From Chromatiales bacterium (GTDB lineage Bacteria; Pseudomonadota; Gammaproteobacteria; Steroidobacterales; GCA-2729495), in contig JACKNI010000001.1 in the NCBI GenBank assembly GCA_024234935.1, forward strand, positions 248,001-312,000: DNA of 64,000 nt, in the 5' to 3' direction. Made by a program: the position numbers and the translations under genes. Each line of letters opens with the position of its first letter. Within the stretch, counting starts at the first letter, position 1. The notes under the pieces are model-generated. The model was not told where the DNA came from and did no database searches. It was given only the letters and a program-made list of their open reading frames with translations. This document shows, in pieces, positions 8,571 through 18,610 of the stretch.

Positions 8571-9689
8571 ATGAGCAATAGCTATCGGTCATTCTGTTGC
8601 GCTGTACTGGTACTGCTCCTGGCCGGTGTTGAAGCGCGCGCCGGCATCCCCGCCGAATTCCTGCGTGTACCGCCCGGGTTCAAGGCCGAGATCCTGATCG
8701 CTGATGTCCCGAAGGCCCGGTCAATGGCATTGGGCGCCGCAGGAACCCTGTTTGTGGGTACGCAGTTTGGCGACGGGACCGTATACGCGATTCGCGATGC
8801 ACTGGGTGAACATCCGCAGGTCACGAAATTTGTTCAGGGCCTGAAGGTACCGAACGGGGTGGCCTTTCGTGACGGGGCACTCTACATAGCGGAGCCGCAG
8901 CGCATATTGAAATTTCCGCGGGCCGAGGAAGCGAGCGCGGGGCCGCGCGTACCCGAAGTCCTTGTCGCAGACCTGCCCTACAAGAATGCGCTGCATGCAT
9001 GGAGGTATCTGGCTTTCGGACCGGACGGCAAGCTCTATGTGCCTGTCGGCGCGCCGTGCAATATCTGTGACGAGAGGAAGTTCGGCCTGATCCTGCGCAT
9101 GAACGCTGATGGCAGTGGGCGCGAAGTCATTGCCCGCGGGGTGCGCAATTCGGTTGGAATGAGCTGGCATCCACAGACCGGTGAGTTGTGGTTCACAGAC
9201 AATGGTCGCGACATGCTTGGCGATGAGGTGCCGGCCGATGAGCTGAACCGGATGCCGGTCGCAGGCCTGGATTTCGGTTTCCCGTATTGTCATGGTGGCG
9301 ATCTGGCCGATCCCGAGTTCGGTGCGCTCGGCAGCTGTGCCGATGCACAGGCGCCGGTGCAGAAGCTCGGGCCGCATGTGGCAGCGCTGGGTGTCCGCTT
9401 TTATACCGGTGCCATGTTTCCTGCCGAATACCGCAATCAGATCTTCATTGCCGAGCATGGCTCCTGGAACCGCAGCAAGGAAGTTGCCCGGACTGGCTAC
9501 CGGATCACGCTGGTGCGTCTGAAAGGGAATGCCGCCGTTTCTTACCAGCCTTTTGCGGAGGGCTGGCTGGACGGCGACAAGGTTCAGGGCAGGCCCGTGG
9601 ACCTGCTCGTCGCGCCTGATGGCTCGCTGCTGGTGAGTGACGACGAGCGGGGCGCGATTTACCGTATCAGTTATCAACCGGGGGCCTGA
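8571..9689 (+). CDS. PQQ-dependent sugar dehydrogenase / sorbosone dehydrogenase homologue
   Basis: A 372-residue exported beta-propeller. The signal peptide covers about residues 1-24 (VLVLLLAGVEARA). The body has glucose/sorbosone dehydrogenase motifs: LKVPNGVAFRDGALYIAE, YLAFGPDGKLYVPVGAPCN, GMSWHPQTGELWFTDNGRD, and IFIAEHGSWNRS near the end. The pair CNICDE could form a disulphide. The family oxidises aldose-type substrates with pyrroloquinoline quinone, but no PQQ synthesis genes lie here and many homologues have no known substrate. It follows dctM by 46 bp on the same strand, so a shared role with the transported solute is possible. Confidence 0.82.
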   Translation: MSNSYRSFCCAVLVLLLAGVEARAGIPAEFLRVPPGFKAEILIADVPKARSMALGAAGTLFVGTQFGDGTVYAIRDALGEHPQVTKFVQGLKVPNGVAFRDGALYIAEPQRILKFPRAEEASAGPRVPEVLVADLPYKNALHAWRYLAFGPDGKLYVPVGAPCNICDERKFGLILRMNADGSGREVIARGVRNSVGMSWHPQTGELWFTDNGRDMLGDEVPADELNRMPVAGLDFGFPYCHGGDLADPEFGALGSCADAQAPVQKLGPHVAALGVRFYTGAMFPAEYRNQIFIAEHGSWNRSKEVARTGYRITLVRLKGNAAVSYQPFAEGWLDGDKVQGRPVDLLVAPDGSLLVSDDERGAIYRISYQPGA

Positions 9690-9728
9690 CGGGGTACGGT
9701 ACCCGAAGGGACAAACGGAGAGGTTTCG

Positions 9729-11594
9729 ATGTCGATTTCCGGATTCATGGCGAAACTGGCACGGGCGATCTGGTACGGGCTCGATACCCTGCGCAGGGTC
9801 CTGCATCTCATTCTCCTGCTCGCTCTGTTCATCGCGGTGCTGGCCGGGCTGGCCAGTGGTGTGGCGCCCGTTCCGTCGACAGCCGCCCTGGTAATCAATC
9901 CCGGTGGGGCGCTGGTCGAGCAACTCGAGGGCAGCCCGCTCGATCGTGCGATCGCCCAGTTCAACAACCAGGCTGAGCCACAGACACTGGTGCGCGATAT
10001 CACCGACAGCCTGGAATATGCCGCGAGCGATGACCGGATCAAGGCGGTCGTCCTCGATCTCGACGGGCTGGAGTCAGGCGGGCTGGCCAAATTGCAGACC
10101 ATTGCACTGGCTGTTGACAAGGTGCGTGCCGCGGGCAAGAAGGTCATAGCGTTTGGCAACGGCTATACGCGGGATCAGTACTATCTCGCATCGCGCGCCG
10201 ATGAGGTGATCATGCATGACCTGGGCATGGTCTACCTGGATGGCTATGAGTACTACCGGATGTTCTTCAAGAGTGCGCTCGACAAACTCTTCGTTGACGT
10301 CAACGTTTTCAAGGTAGGTGAGTTCAAGTCGTTCGTTGAGCCCTTCACCCGGAATGACATGTCGGCAGCAGACCGGGAGGCAAGTCAGCGATGGATTGGC
10401 TCTCTGTGGAGCGCGTGGGAGCGGGACGTTGCCGCCGCGCGCGGCATGGAAGTGAAAGCGCTCGATGACTACAGCAATGAATTTGCCGGCCATATCGAGA
10501 ATGCCGGAGGCCATGCGGCCAAGGCCGCAGTAGCCGCACATCTGGTGGACAGGCTCATGTCCCGTCCCGAGTTTGATGACTACGTCACCGGTATGGTCGG
10601 TCCGGACGATGCCGACGACGGCGGCTACAGCGGTATAGATTTCAAGGAGTATCTCGCAGCGACTGCGATCGAACGCAGGCTTGCGGAGCCGCATGAGCAC
10701 AACGTTGCAATAATCGTCGCTGCCGGTGAGATCGTGGATGGTGAGGCACCGCCCGGAACCGTGGGCGGAGATACGCTTGCTTACCAGATTCGTGAGGCCA
10801 GACTGGATGACAGCATTGATGCCGTGGTGTTGCGCATCGATAGCCCGGGCGGCAGCATGTTCGCATCACAGGTCATCAGTGATGAGCTCGATGCACTCAG
10901 GGCGGTTGGCAAGCCGCTGATTGCGTCGATGAGTTCTGTCGCTGCATCGGGCGGTTACTACATCGCGATGCCGGCGGACGAGATATGGGCGAGCGATACC
11001 ACGATCACCGGGTCCATCGGTGTCGGTGCGATTCTGCCCACTGTACAGCGCGGTCTGGAGCAACTCGGCGTGCATGTCGATGGCTTCGGTACCACGAAAC
11101 TCGCCGGGCAGCTGCGGCTCGACCGGCCGCTGGGCGATGATGCGCGCCGCATCCTGACAGCCAGCGTAGAGGATGCCTACCGGATATTTGTTGGACACGT
11201 CGCTGCTGCCCGTGACATGACGCCCGAGCGCGCCGACAGCATCGCCCGGGGGCGTGTCTGGATAGGTGCTGATGGCAAGGAACTCGGTCTGGTCGACAGC
11301 ATCGGTGGACTGGACGAGGCCGTACAGGCTGCGGCCAACCGTGCCGGACTGGACGCAGGCAAGTATGGGCGCCGCTACATCCAGCCCGAGATGTCCTTCG
11401 GCCAGCGGCTGGCCGCCGAGCTGATCACGCGGAGCGTCCGGGTGCTGAGTGTGCTGGGCTTGCGCGCACCGGAGACGATTCCGTCCGGGCTGGTGCGCCA
11501 CGCGATGCGCGCCATCGATCGGGAAGTGAAGGCCCTGACAGCGCTCAACGATCCGCGCAGTCTCTACTATCACTGCTTCTGCAGTATCGACTAG
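9729..11594 (+). CDS. sppA: Signal peptide peptidase SppA, 67-kDa type
   Basis: This is a membrane-anchored serine protease that degrades cleaved signal peptides. The 621-residue product has an N-terminal anchor (about 25-45) and two tandem S49 domains, as in the long form. The catalytic lysine lies in VGEFKSFVEPF (K200) and the nucleophilic serine in SSVAASGGYY (S407), close to K209 and S409 of E. coli SppA. Length and dyad are intact. Its stop codon overlaps the stop of the convergent sixA gene by four bases, so no spacer for a terminator exists. Confidence 0.95.
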   Translation: MSISGFMAKLARAIWYGLDTLRRVLHLILLLALFIAVLAGLASGVAPVPSTAALVINPGGALVEQLEGSPLDRAIAQFNNQAEPQTLVRDITDSLEYAASDDRIKAVVLDLDGLESGGLAKLQTIALAVDKVRAAGKKVIAFGNGYTRDQYYLASRADEVIMHDLGMVYLDGYEYYRMFFKSALDKLFVDVNVFKVGEFKSFVEPFTRNDMSAADREASQRWIGSLWSAWERDVAAARGMEVKALDDYSNEFAGHIENAGGHAAKAAVAAHLVDRLMSRPEFDDYVTGMVGPDDADDGGYSGIDFKEYLAATAIERRLAEPHEHNVAIIVAAGEIVDGEAPPGTVGGDTLAYQIREARLDDSIDAVVLRIDSPGGSMFASQVISDELDALRAVGKPLIASMSSVAASGGYYIAMPADEIWASDTTITGSIGVGAILPTVQRGLEQLGVHVDGFGTTKLAGQLRLDRPLGDDARRILTASVEDAYRIFVGHVAAARDMTPERADSIARGRVWIGADGKELGLVDSIGGLDEAVQAAANRAGLDAGKYGRRYIQPEMSFGQRLAAELITRSVRVLSVLGLRAPETIPSGLVRHAMRAIDREVKALTALNDPRSLYYHCFCSID

Positions 11595-12085
11595 GACTTT
11601 TTCGGATAATCGAAGAGGTGCAGACTGCCTGATGCAGTCGCAAGGGTTGCCCAGCTGTCCAGGTCGAGGTCGATCACTGCCATGCCGCAGGTCGGTATGT
11701 TGTCGATGCCGCTGCCCGTGAACTGATTGGCGAGATCCGTCAGGCCGGGATTGTGCCCGCAGACGATGATGTCCCTGAAGGAATCAGCCTGGCGGGCAAG
11801 CACCGCAACAATCTGTTCCGGTGTGGCGAGATACAGTTCAGGCTCGCGCTGGAGAAATTCCGGCGGGTAGCCAAGTTCGCGCGCGATGATTTGCGCCGTG
11901 TGGCGGGCCCGCACCGCGGGGCTGCAAAGGATCAGCGATGGTCTGGAGCCGCGTGCGAGCAGGCGGCGGCCCATCACCGGCGCATCCTGCTGGCCGCGCT
12001 GGTTCAGCGGCCGGTCATGGTCGCTGGTTCCGGCTTCCTGCCAGGAAGACTTCGCGTGGCGAAGCAGTGTCAGCCGGCGGAGCAT
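11591..12085 (-). CDS. sixA: SixA-like histidine phosphatase
   Basis: A 164-residue histidine-phosphatase-superfamily protein with the RHG-type motif LLRHAKSSW near the N-terminus and the second catalytic histidine in IIVCGHNPGLTDLA. SixA removes phosphate from phosphohistidine proteins such as NPr of the nitrogen phosphotransferase system. It is the last gene of the suf operon, starting 4 bp after the sufT stop; this placement is unusual. The substrate here is unknown. Confidence 0.85.
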   Translation of the reverse strand: MLRRLTLLRHAKSSWQEAGTSDHDRPLNQRGQQDAPVMGRRLLARGSRPSLILCSPAVRARHTAQIIARELGYPPEFLQREPELYLATPEQIVAVLARQADSFRDIIVCGHNPGLTDLANQFTGSGIDNIPTCGMAVIDLDLDSWATLATASGSLHLFDYPKKS

Positions 12086-12089
12086 GGAG

Positions 12090-12641
12090 TCAGTAAAGCC
12101 CTGTTTCCAGCCTTGCGGTCTCGGACATCATGTCCCGGTTCCATGGCGGGTCGAAGACCAGTTCCACATTCACTTCAGCCACGGTTGGCAGCAGGCTGAT
12201 CTTCTGTCGGGCTTCTTCGAGCAGGATTTCGCCCATCCCGCAGCCTGGTGCGGTCACGGTCATCATGATGTTGACGACGCGATCTCCGGAAGGGCGTTTT
12301 TCGATCGAGCAGCCGTAGACCAGCCCGAGGTCCACGACATTGATCGGGATTTCCGGGTCGTAGATGGTCTTCAGCTGCTCCCAGGCGAGCGCTTCAAACT
12401 GCTCATCGGTGGCATTGTCCGGTAGAGTTGGCGGGACTGTTGGTTCCTTGCCCAGTGCATCAGCGTCTGCGCCGGCCACGCGAATCAGGTTGCCCTCGAA
12501 ATACACGGTAAAGCTGCCGCCCATCGCCTGGGTGATGTACGCCAGTGAGTCCTTGGGCAGGGTTACCGGAATGCCGTTTGGCACCACGAGTCCCTCGACA
12601 TCGCGGCGAATGACGACCGGTTCGTTATCGATTCCGTTCAT
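12090..12641 (-). CDS. sufT: Fe-S assembly protein SufT (DUF59/MIP18 family)
   Basis: The 183-residue product has a leader part (about 1-75) and a DUF59 domain starting near AWEQLKTIYDPEIPINVVDLGL. The reactive cysteine is in the motif TAPGCGMGEIL, and the protein closes with VELVFDPPWNRDMMSE. SufT proteins help mature Fe-S proteins under high demand. It is in the suf operon, 9 bp after sufU and 4 bp before sixA. The N-terminal extension of about 75 residues is normal for the SufT subgroup. Confidence 0.92.
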   Translation of the reverse strand: MNGIDNEPVVIRRDVEGLVVPNGIPVTLPKDSLAYITQAMGGSFTVYFEGNLIRVAGADADALGKEPTVPPTLPDNATDEQFEALAWEQLKTIYDPEIPINVVDLGLVYGCSIEKRPSGDRVVNIMMTVTAPGCGMGEILLEEARQKISLLPTVAEVNVELVFDPPWNRDMMSETARLETGLY

Positions 12642-12650
12642 TGCAGTTTC

Positions 12651-13103
12651 TCATTCGGTTGTTACGGTCTCCTGAACCGCATCAAGTGCTGCGCGCAGCG
12701 CCTGCCAGGGCAGCGTCGCGCAGCGGATTCTCGATGGATAGTCGCGCACGCCGCCGAGGGCAGCGAGCTCGCCTTCCAGTTTTCCGGTTTCCGGGCCGGA
12801 CAAGCCGGCCATGAAATCATCGATCGACTGGCGTGTGGCCGCGACAGTCCTGCCGGTGACCGCATCGCTCATCATGGAGGCCGAGGCCAGCGAGATGGCA
12901 CAGCCACTCGCCTCATACGCAACATCGGCCAGCACATCATCCTGCAGGCGCAGGTAGACATGAATCTTGTCGCCGCACAGGGCGTTGTGGCCCTCAGCCT
13001 CGTGGTCATATGCCTGGGGTCGCCGACGGTTGTGTGGATGACGGCTGTGACTGAGCACCGTCTGCCGGTAAAGATCCGTCAACGACGTATCCGCTGCGCT
13101 CAC
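12651..13103 (-). CDS. sufU: SufU-type sulfur transfer / scaffold protein
   Basis: The 150-residue product shows the three cysteine sites of SufU: NALCGDKI, ASGCAISLAS and RIRCATLPW. SufU takes persulfide from SufS by zinc exchange; IscU-like scaffold roles have also been proposed. The 18-22 residue insert (about 95-117) that separates SufU from IscU is visible. GTG at 13103 overlaps the sufS stop (GTGA), which fixes the start. Having SufU with SufBCDS and no SufE in view resembles Firmicute-type and some gammaproteobacterial suf operons. Confidence 0.92.
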   Translation of the reverse strand: MSAADTSLTDLYRQTVLSHSRHPHNRRRPQAYDHEAEGHNALCGDKIHVYLRLQDDVLADVAYEASGCAISLASASMMSDAVTGRTVAATRQSIDDFMAGLSGPETGKLEGELAALGGVRDYPSRIRCATLPWQALRAALDAVQETVTTE

Positions 13104-14374
13104 GCGAACATCCGTATCGCAAGGCGCAGCGCATCGATCATCTGATCGATTTCGGCGCGCGTGTTGTAGAACGCAAAAGAAGCACGCGCGGTTCCGGGGA
13201 TTCCAAAACGCTCCATCACCGGCATCGCACAGTGGTGGCCGGCGCGTATTGCCACACCGTGCTGGTCGAGGACTGTGCCCACATCGTGCGGGTGAATCCC
13301 GTCCACGTTGAACGACACGACACCGGCTTTGTGTGCGGCCGTGCCGACCAGACGCAGACCGGGCAGGGCACTGAGTGCATTGCTTGCGTAGGTCAGCAGA
13401 TCGGCTTCATGGCTGGCGATATTGCCCATGCCGACCTGGCGCAGGTAGTCGACGGCGGCGCCAAGCCCGGCAGCACCGGCGATATGCGGTGTACCGGCTT
13501 CGAGACGGTAGGGCAGTTCATTGTAGGTCGTGCCGCTGAAGCTGACGGTGAGGATCATGTCGCCACCGCCCTGATACGGGGGCAGCGTTTCCAGGAGTTC
13601 CTCGCGACCATAGAGCACACCGATGCCTGTCGGTCCACACATCTTGTGACCGGAAAATGCGTAGAAATCGCAGTCCAGCGCCTGTACATCGACGCCCTGG
13701 TGGGCGATCGCCTGTGCGCCATCGATGAGTACCGGTATACCGCGGACATGTGCGCTGGCAATGACCTGCCGGACCGGATTCACGCTGCCGAGTGCATTTG
13801 ATACGTGGGTGATGGCTACGAGGCGTGTGCGCTTGCCGAGCAGTTTCTCATACTCATCGAACAGCAGTTCGCCCTCGTCGTTGATCGGCACCACACGGAG
13901 AATGGTGCCCCTGCGCTCGCAGAGCATCTGCCACGGTACGATATTGGAGTGGTGCTCCATTTCGCTGATCAGGATTTCGTCGCCAGCAGTCAGGCGCTGC
14001 CCCAGCGTCGCGGCAACAAGATTGATGGCCTCTGTGGTGCCGCGGGTAAATACGATTTCGCGCGTCGACCGGGCGTTGATGAAGCTGCGTACAGATTCCC
14101 GTGCACCTTCATAGATATCCGTGGCGCGGTGACTCAGGGTGTGCACACCCCGATGTACATTGGCGTGATCCTGCGTGTAGTAGCGGGAAATCGTATCGAT
14201 TACCTGTACGGGCCGCTGCGTCGATGCCGCGCTGTCCAGGTAGGCCAGCGGGTAGCCGTTGATTTGCTGATGCAGGATCGGAAAGTCACGCCGGATGGCC
14301 TCGACATCAAGCCCGGCAGCGGGCGGAAGCCTGCCGGTTTCGGCAGTCGCCGGGCTGTTTGACTTGCTGTTCAT
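13100..14374 (-). CDS. sufS: Cysteine desulfurase SufS
   Basis: A group II cysteine desulfurase of 424 residues that releases sulfur from cysteine. The pyridoxal-phosphate lysine is in AFSGHKMCGPTGIGVLYG and the active cysteine in IRAGHHCAMPVMERFG near the C-terminus. MEHHSNIVPWQ and the ISRYYTQDHANVHRG segment are also typical. An N-terminal stretch of about 20 residues precedes the fold. The start ATG shares one base with the sufD stop, and the stop overlaps sufU, so translation is coupled along the operon. Confidence 0.96.
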   Translation of the reverse strand: MNSKSNSPATAETGRLPPAAGLDVEAIRRDFPILHQQINGYPLAYLDSAASTQRPVQVIDTISRYYTQDHANVHRGVHTLSHRATDIYEGARESVRSFINARSTREIVFTRGTTEAINLVAATLGQRLTAGDEILISEMEHHSNIVPWQMLCERRGTILRVVPINDEGELLFDEYEKLLGKRTRLVAITHVSNALGSVNPVRQVIASAHVRGIPVLIDGAQAIAHQGVDVQALDCDFYAFSGHKMCGPTGIGVLYGREELLETLPPYQGGGDMILTVSFSGTTYNELPYRLEAGTPHIAGAAGLGAAVDYLRQVGMGNIASHEADLLTYASNALSALPGLRLVGTAAHKAGVVSFNVDGIHPHDVGTVLDQHGVAIRAGHHCAMPVMERFGIPGTARASFAFYNTRAEIDQMIDALRLAIRMFA

Positions 14375-15693
14375 CAGATTGCCGCTCCGTCCAGTGCTTC
14401 CAGGCGCGACTGAAGCCGGGCAGCCACGCGTACGCCGAGATCCTCCGGTTTGATGAGCGCCAGCGTCGCATGGAGAAATGCCGTGATCAGTGCCTGACGC
14501 GCTTCGTCCGGCCCCAGGCCGCGTGTGCGCAGATAGAAAAGCGCATTCGCATCAAGTTCACCGGTGGTCGCGCCGTGACTGCAGCGGACATCATCGGTAA
14601 AGATCTCGAGTTCGGGCTTGGTGTCAATTTCGGCGGTTCCGGCGAGCAGCAGATTGCGACTGTTGAGGGCCGACGCCGTGCGCACTGCACCGGGCTGCAC
14701 GATGATCCGCCCATTGAATACCCCCCGGCCGTGGCCGGTCGCGAGTCCATGAAACATCTCGCGACTGCCGGTGTCCGGAGCACGATGGTCGATCGTGGTG
14801 TGATTGTCGATGTGCCGGTGACCATCGACGACAAATGCGCCATTGATGTTGGCGATCGCACCGGCGCCATTCAGCGCCACTGAAAGATCCTGGCGCACGA
14901 GCTGCCCGCCGAAATCGAGGCTGGTAGCGGACAGGATTGCGTCCCGGTCGAGTTCGATATGCGTGGTCTCGGTCAGGAAGCCATCAGCCGGGAGATCCTG
15001 TATACGCAGCAGATCAAGGTGCGAACCAGCGCCGCAGTGGACTTGCGTGACGGCATTCGCGACTGCGCCGGCTGCGCTGCGATGTTCGATGATCAGGCTC
15101 ATCCGGCTGCCGGGTGCCAGTTCGATGAGCAGGCGCGGTTGCGCCATCGCTGTGCCGCTACTGGTCAGGCGCAGGTGCAGCGGAGGGGGCGGCGTGTCGG
15201 CGGTCGCCGTGCAGCGCAGGTACAAACCGTCGCTGAGCAGTGCCAGATTCAGCGCCGCCAGTGGTGGCCGGGTATCGTCCGGCGTACTGTGGCTGGCCAG
15301 GAGTCCGGTAGCGCGGGCGCGCAACTCAGGGCTGAGCTGGCGCAAACTGTGTACCTCGATGCCAGCTGACAGCACATGCGCGCCGGAGCCCGGTCCTTCC
15401 AGAAGGCCGTCCAGCAATTCCAGGTGTGGCTGGCCTACGGATTCTTCAGTGGTCGGTCCGGGTGTCGCCGTATCCGCTGCCGTGGCCTCGTTGGCGAGAC
15501 AGGCAGCTCCGCGCTGCATGTAGTCAGTGAGACTGGTGTAGCGCCATTCTTCCTGCGTGATGTCAGGCAGACCATTTTCAGCCAATACGTTGATTGCCGA
15601 GTCGCGCAGCTCCGTCAACCAGGTCAGTTGCGGAATGGCGTTCCTGTTGCGCTGACAGGCGTCGCGCCAGATCGGATTGAACCCGGTGTTCAT
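14374..15693 (-). CDS. sufD: Fe-S cluster assembly protein SufD
   Basis: The 439-residue beta-helix protein pairs with SufB in the SufBC2D scaffold. The conserved C-terminal part is clear: TKPELEIFTDDVRCSHGATTG, then DANALFYLRTRGLGPDEARQ. The histidine in CSHGAT corresponds to the one at the SufB-SufD cluster site. The N-terminal third is divergent, as usual for SufD. The start ATG overlaps the sufC stop (ATGA). Confidence 0.94.
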   Translation of the reverse strand: MNTGFNPIWRDACQRNRNAIPQLTWLTELRDSAINVLAENGLPDITQEEWRYTSLTDYMQRGAACLANEATAADTATPGPTTEESVGQPHLELLDGLLEGPGSGAHVLSAGIEVHSLRQLSPELRARATGLLASHSTPDDTRPPLAALNLALLSDGLYLRCTATADTPPPPLHLRLTSSGTAMAQPRLLIELAPGSRMSLIIEHRSAAGAVANAVTQVHCGAGSHLDLLRIQDLPADGFLTETTHIELDRDAILSATSLDFGGQLVRQDLSVALNGAGAIANINGAFVVDGHRHIDNHTTIDHRAPDTGSREMFHGLATGHGRGVFNGRIIVQPGAVRTASALNSRNLLLAGTAEIDTKPELEIFTDDVRCSHGATTGELDANALFYLRTRGLGPDEARQALITAFLHATLALIKPEDLGVRVAARLQSRLEALDGAAI

Positions 15694-16481
15694 CGTGCTG
15701 CTGTCTGTGTCTGGCTTTTCGCCGCCGCGACCGTCTGGTCGTAACCCTCGGCCTCAAGTTCCAGAGCCAGTGACCTGTCGCCGGTCCGGATGATCCGCCC
15801 GCCGGCCAGCACATGCACGAAGTCGGGCCGGATGTAGTCCAGCAGACGCTGGTAGTGCGTTATGAGCACAAACGCGCGGTCCGGACCGCGCTGACTGTTC
15901 ACGCCATTGGCCACCACCTTCAGGGCATCGATGTCGAGCCCCGAGTCGGTTTCATCGAGTATGCCGAGTACCGGTTCCAGCACTGCCATCTGGAATATCT
16001 CGTTGCGCTTCTTTTCGCCACCCGAGAAACCTTCGTTGACGCCGCGATTCAGGAAGCTCTCGTTCATCTGCATCAGTTTCGCTTTTTCGCGCACCAGGCG
16101 AAGAAACTGTGCCGCATCGATCTCCGCTTCGCCGCGCGCCTTGCGGCGGGCGTTCAGGGCCGCTCGCAGCAGATAGACATTGCTGACACCCGGGACTTCT
16201 ACCGGGTACTGGAAGCCGAGAAAAAGGCCGGCCCGCGCCCGCTCTTCCGGCTCCATGGACAGCAGGTCCTGATCGCGGAAACTCACGGAACCCGAAGTGA
16301 TCGTATAGCCTTCGCGTCCGGCCAGCACATGGGCGAGGGTGCTCTTGCCGGAGCCATTTGGTCCCATGACGGCGTGAACCTCGCCAGCGCGTACCACGAG
16401 GTTCATGCCGGTCAGGATTTCCTTGCCGGCGACGGTGACCCGCAGGTCAGTGATGGTCAACAGTGGTGCTGATTGCTGCAA
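15690..16481 (-). CDS. sufC: Fe-S assembly ATPase SufC
   Basis: This is the ABC-type ATPase of the SufBC2D complex. Walker A is MGPNGSGKSTL, the signature EGFSGGEKKRNEI, and Walker B LGILDETDSGLDID, followed by the switch histidine in VLITHYQRLL. With TTG 16481 the product has 263 residues. A second TTG at 16460 would give the compact MTITDLRV start; no strong ribosome site favours either. The open frame extends upstream into sufB but that part is a shadow. It starts 17 bp after the sufB stop. Confidence 0.93.
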   Translation of the reverse strand: MQQSAPLLTITDLRVTVAGKEILTGMNLVVRAGEVHAVMGPNGSGKSTLAHVLAGREGYTITSGSVSFRDQDLLSMEPEERARAGLFLGFQYPVEVPGVSNVYLLRAALNARRKARGEAEIDAAQFLRLVREKAKLMQMNESFLNRGVNEGFSGGEKKRNEIFQMAVLEPVLGILDETDSGLDIDALKVVANGVNSQRGPDRAFVLITHYQRLLDYIRPDFVHVLAGGRIIRTGDRSLALELEAEGYDQTVAAAKSQTQTAAR

Positions 16482-16498
16482 GCGATACGCGCGGCCGG

Positions 16499-17950
<1,452 letters not shown>

Positions 17951-17968
17951 GCTTGTTCGGTGGCCCGT

Positions 17969-18439
17969 TCAGTCCGATGAGCGGCGTTCCGGCGACCTGC
18001 CGCGTCGTGCCGAAAGGTCGTGCAAAGGAAATTCATGCGGCGGATGGGCGAGATCCGCCAGCGTTACGGTGTCCAGTGCGCAACGGATGGTGCGGTTGAT
18101 TTTTTGCCATGCATCGCCAACCGGGCAGCCATCCTCGAGTTCGCACTGGCTATCGGTCATGCTGCACTCGGTAATGCTGAGGGGGCCTTCCAGTACATCG
18201 ACGATTTCTGCCGCACTGATGTCCTTCGGCAGGCGCGACAATGCGTAGCCGCCTTCTGCACCGCGCAACGAGTGCACCAGATCTCCACGCGCGAGGATCT
18301 TGAGCAGCTTTTGTACGGTAGGCAGCGCAATACGAGTGCCGTTCGCGACATCGTTGGCAGAGCAGACCTCGCTCCTCTGCGCTGCGAGGTAGACGAGGAT
18401 CATCGTGCCGTAGTCCGTCAATTTACTGATGCGAAGCAT
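17969..18439 (-). CDS. sufR: Rrf2-family regulator of the suf operon
   Basis: A 156-residue Rrf2/IscR-type transcription factor that heads the suf operon. The winged helix is in residues 1-80 (LRISKLTDYGTMILVYLA, RIALPTVQKLLKIL and SLRGAEGGYALSR). Three cysteines in ECSMTDSQCELEDGCPVG match the cluster-binding loop of this family. The C-terminal 35 residues are longer and arginine-rich. ATG 18439 lies inside a long palindrome that is probably its own binding site, so autoregulation by cluster status is the natural model. Confidence 0.92.
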   Translation of the reverse strand: MLRISKLTDYGTMILVYLAAQRSEVCSANDVANGTRIALPTVQKLLKILARGDLVHSLRGAEGGYALSRLPKDISAAEIVDVLEGPLSITECSMTDSQCELEDGCPVGDAWQKINRTIRCALDTVTLADLAHPPHEFPLHDLSARRGRSPERRSSD

Positions 18440-18466
18440 ATGGGACCATCTTAGTCCAATATGCTT
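18434..18466. promoter_or_regulatory. 33-bp palindromic operator over the sufR start codon
   Basis: The left arm AAGCATATGGGAC (18434-18446) and right arm GTCCAATATGCTT (18454-18466) are inverted repeats with one mismatch in 13, separated by CATCTTA. The inner part GGACCATCTTAGTCC resembles Rrf2-type sites with GGAC/GTCC half-sites. The sufR start codon (18439-18437) lies in the left arm, so a bound regulator would cover both promoter-proximal DNA and the start. It is also about 145 bp upstream of the divergent aldolase gene and could affect that side. Confidence 0.75.
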
Positions 18467-18610
18467 TTCAGGGGAATAGGGGGAAGCCTGCCGGCCCGGC
18501 CTGTTGCCGATATCTGAACTCAGCCGCTGCGCAGAATTTGCTATCCTTGCGAACCTAAAAATAACGGGCTGCGGTCATCGGCAGCTGGATCACAAGCGGA
18601 GGTTTATGTC

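Noticed and set aside
7199..8578. Minus-strand open frame of about 459 codons opposite dctM
   Set aside because: The translation is glutamine/arginine-rich low complexity, the mirror of a hydrophobic membrane protein gene.
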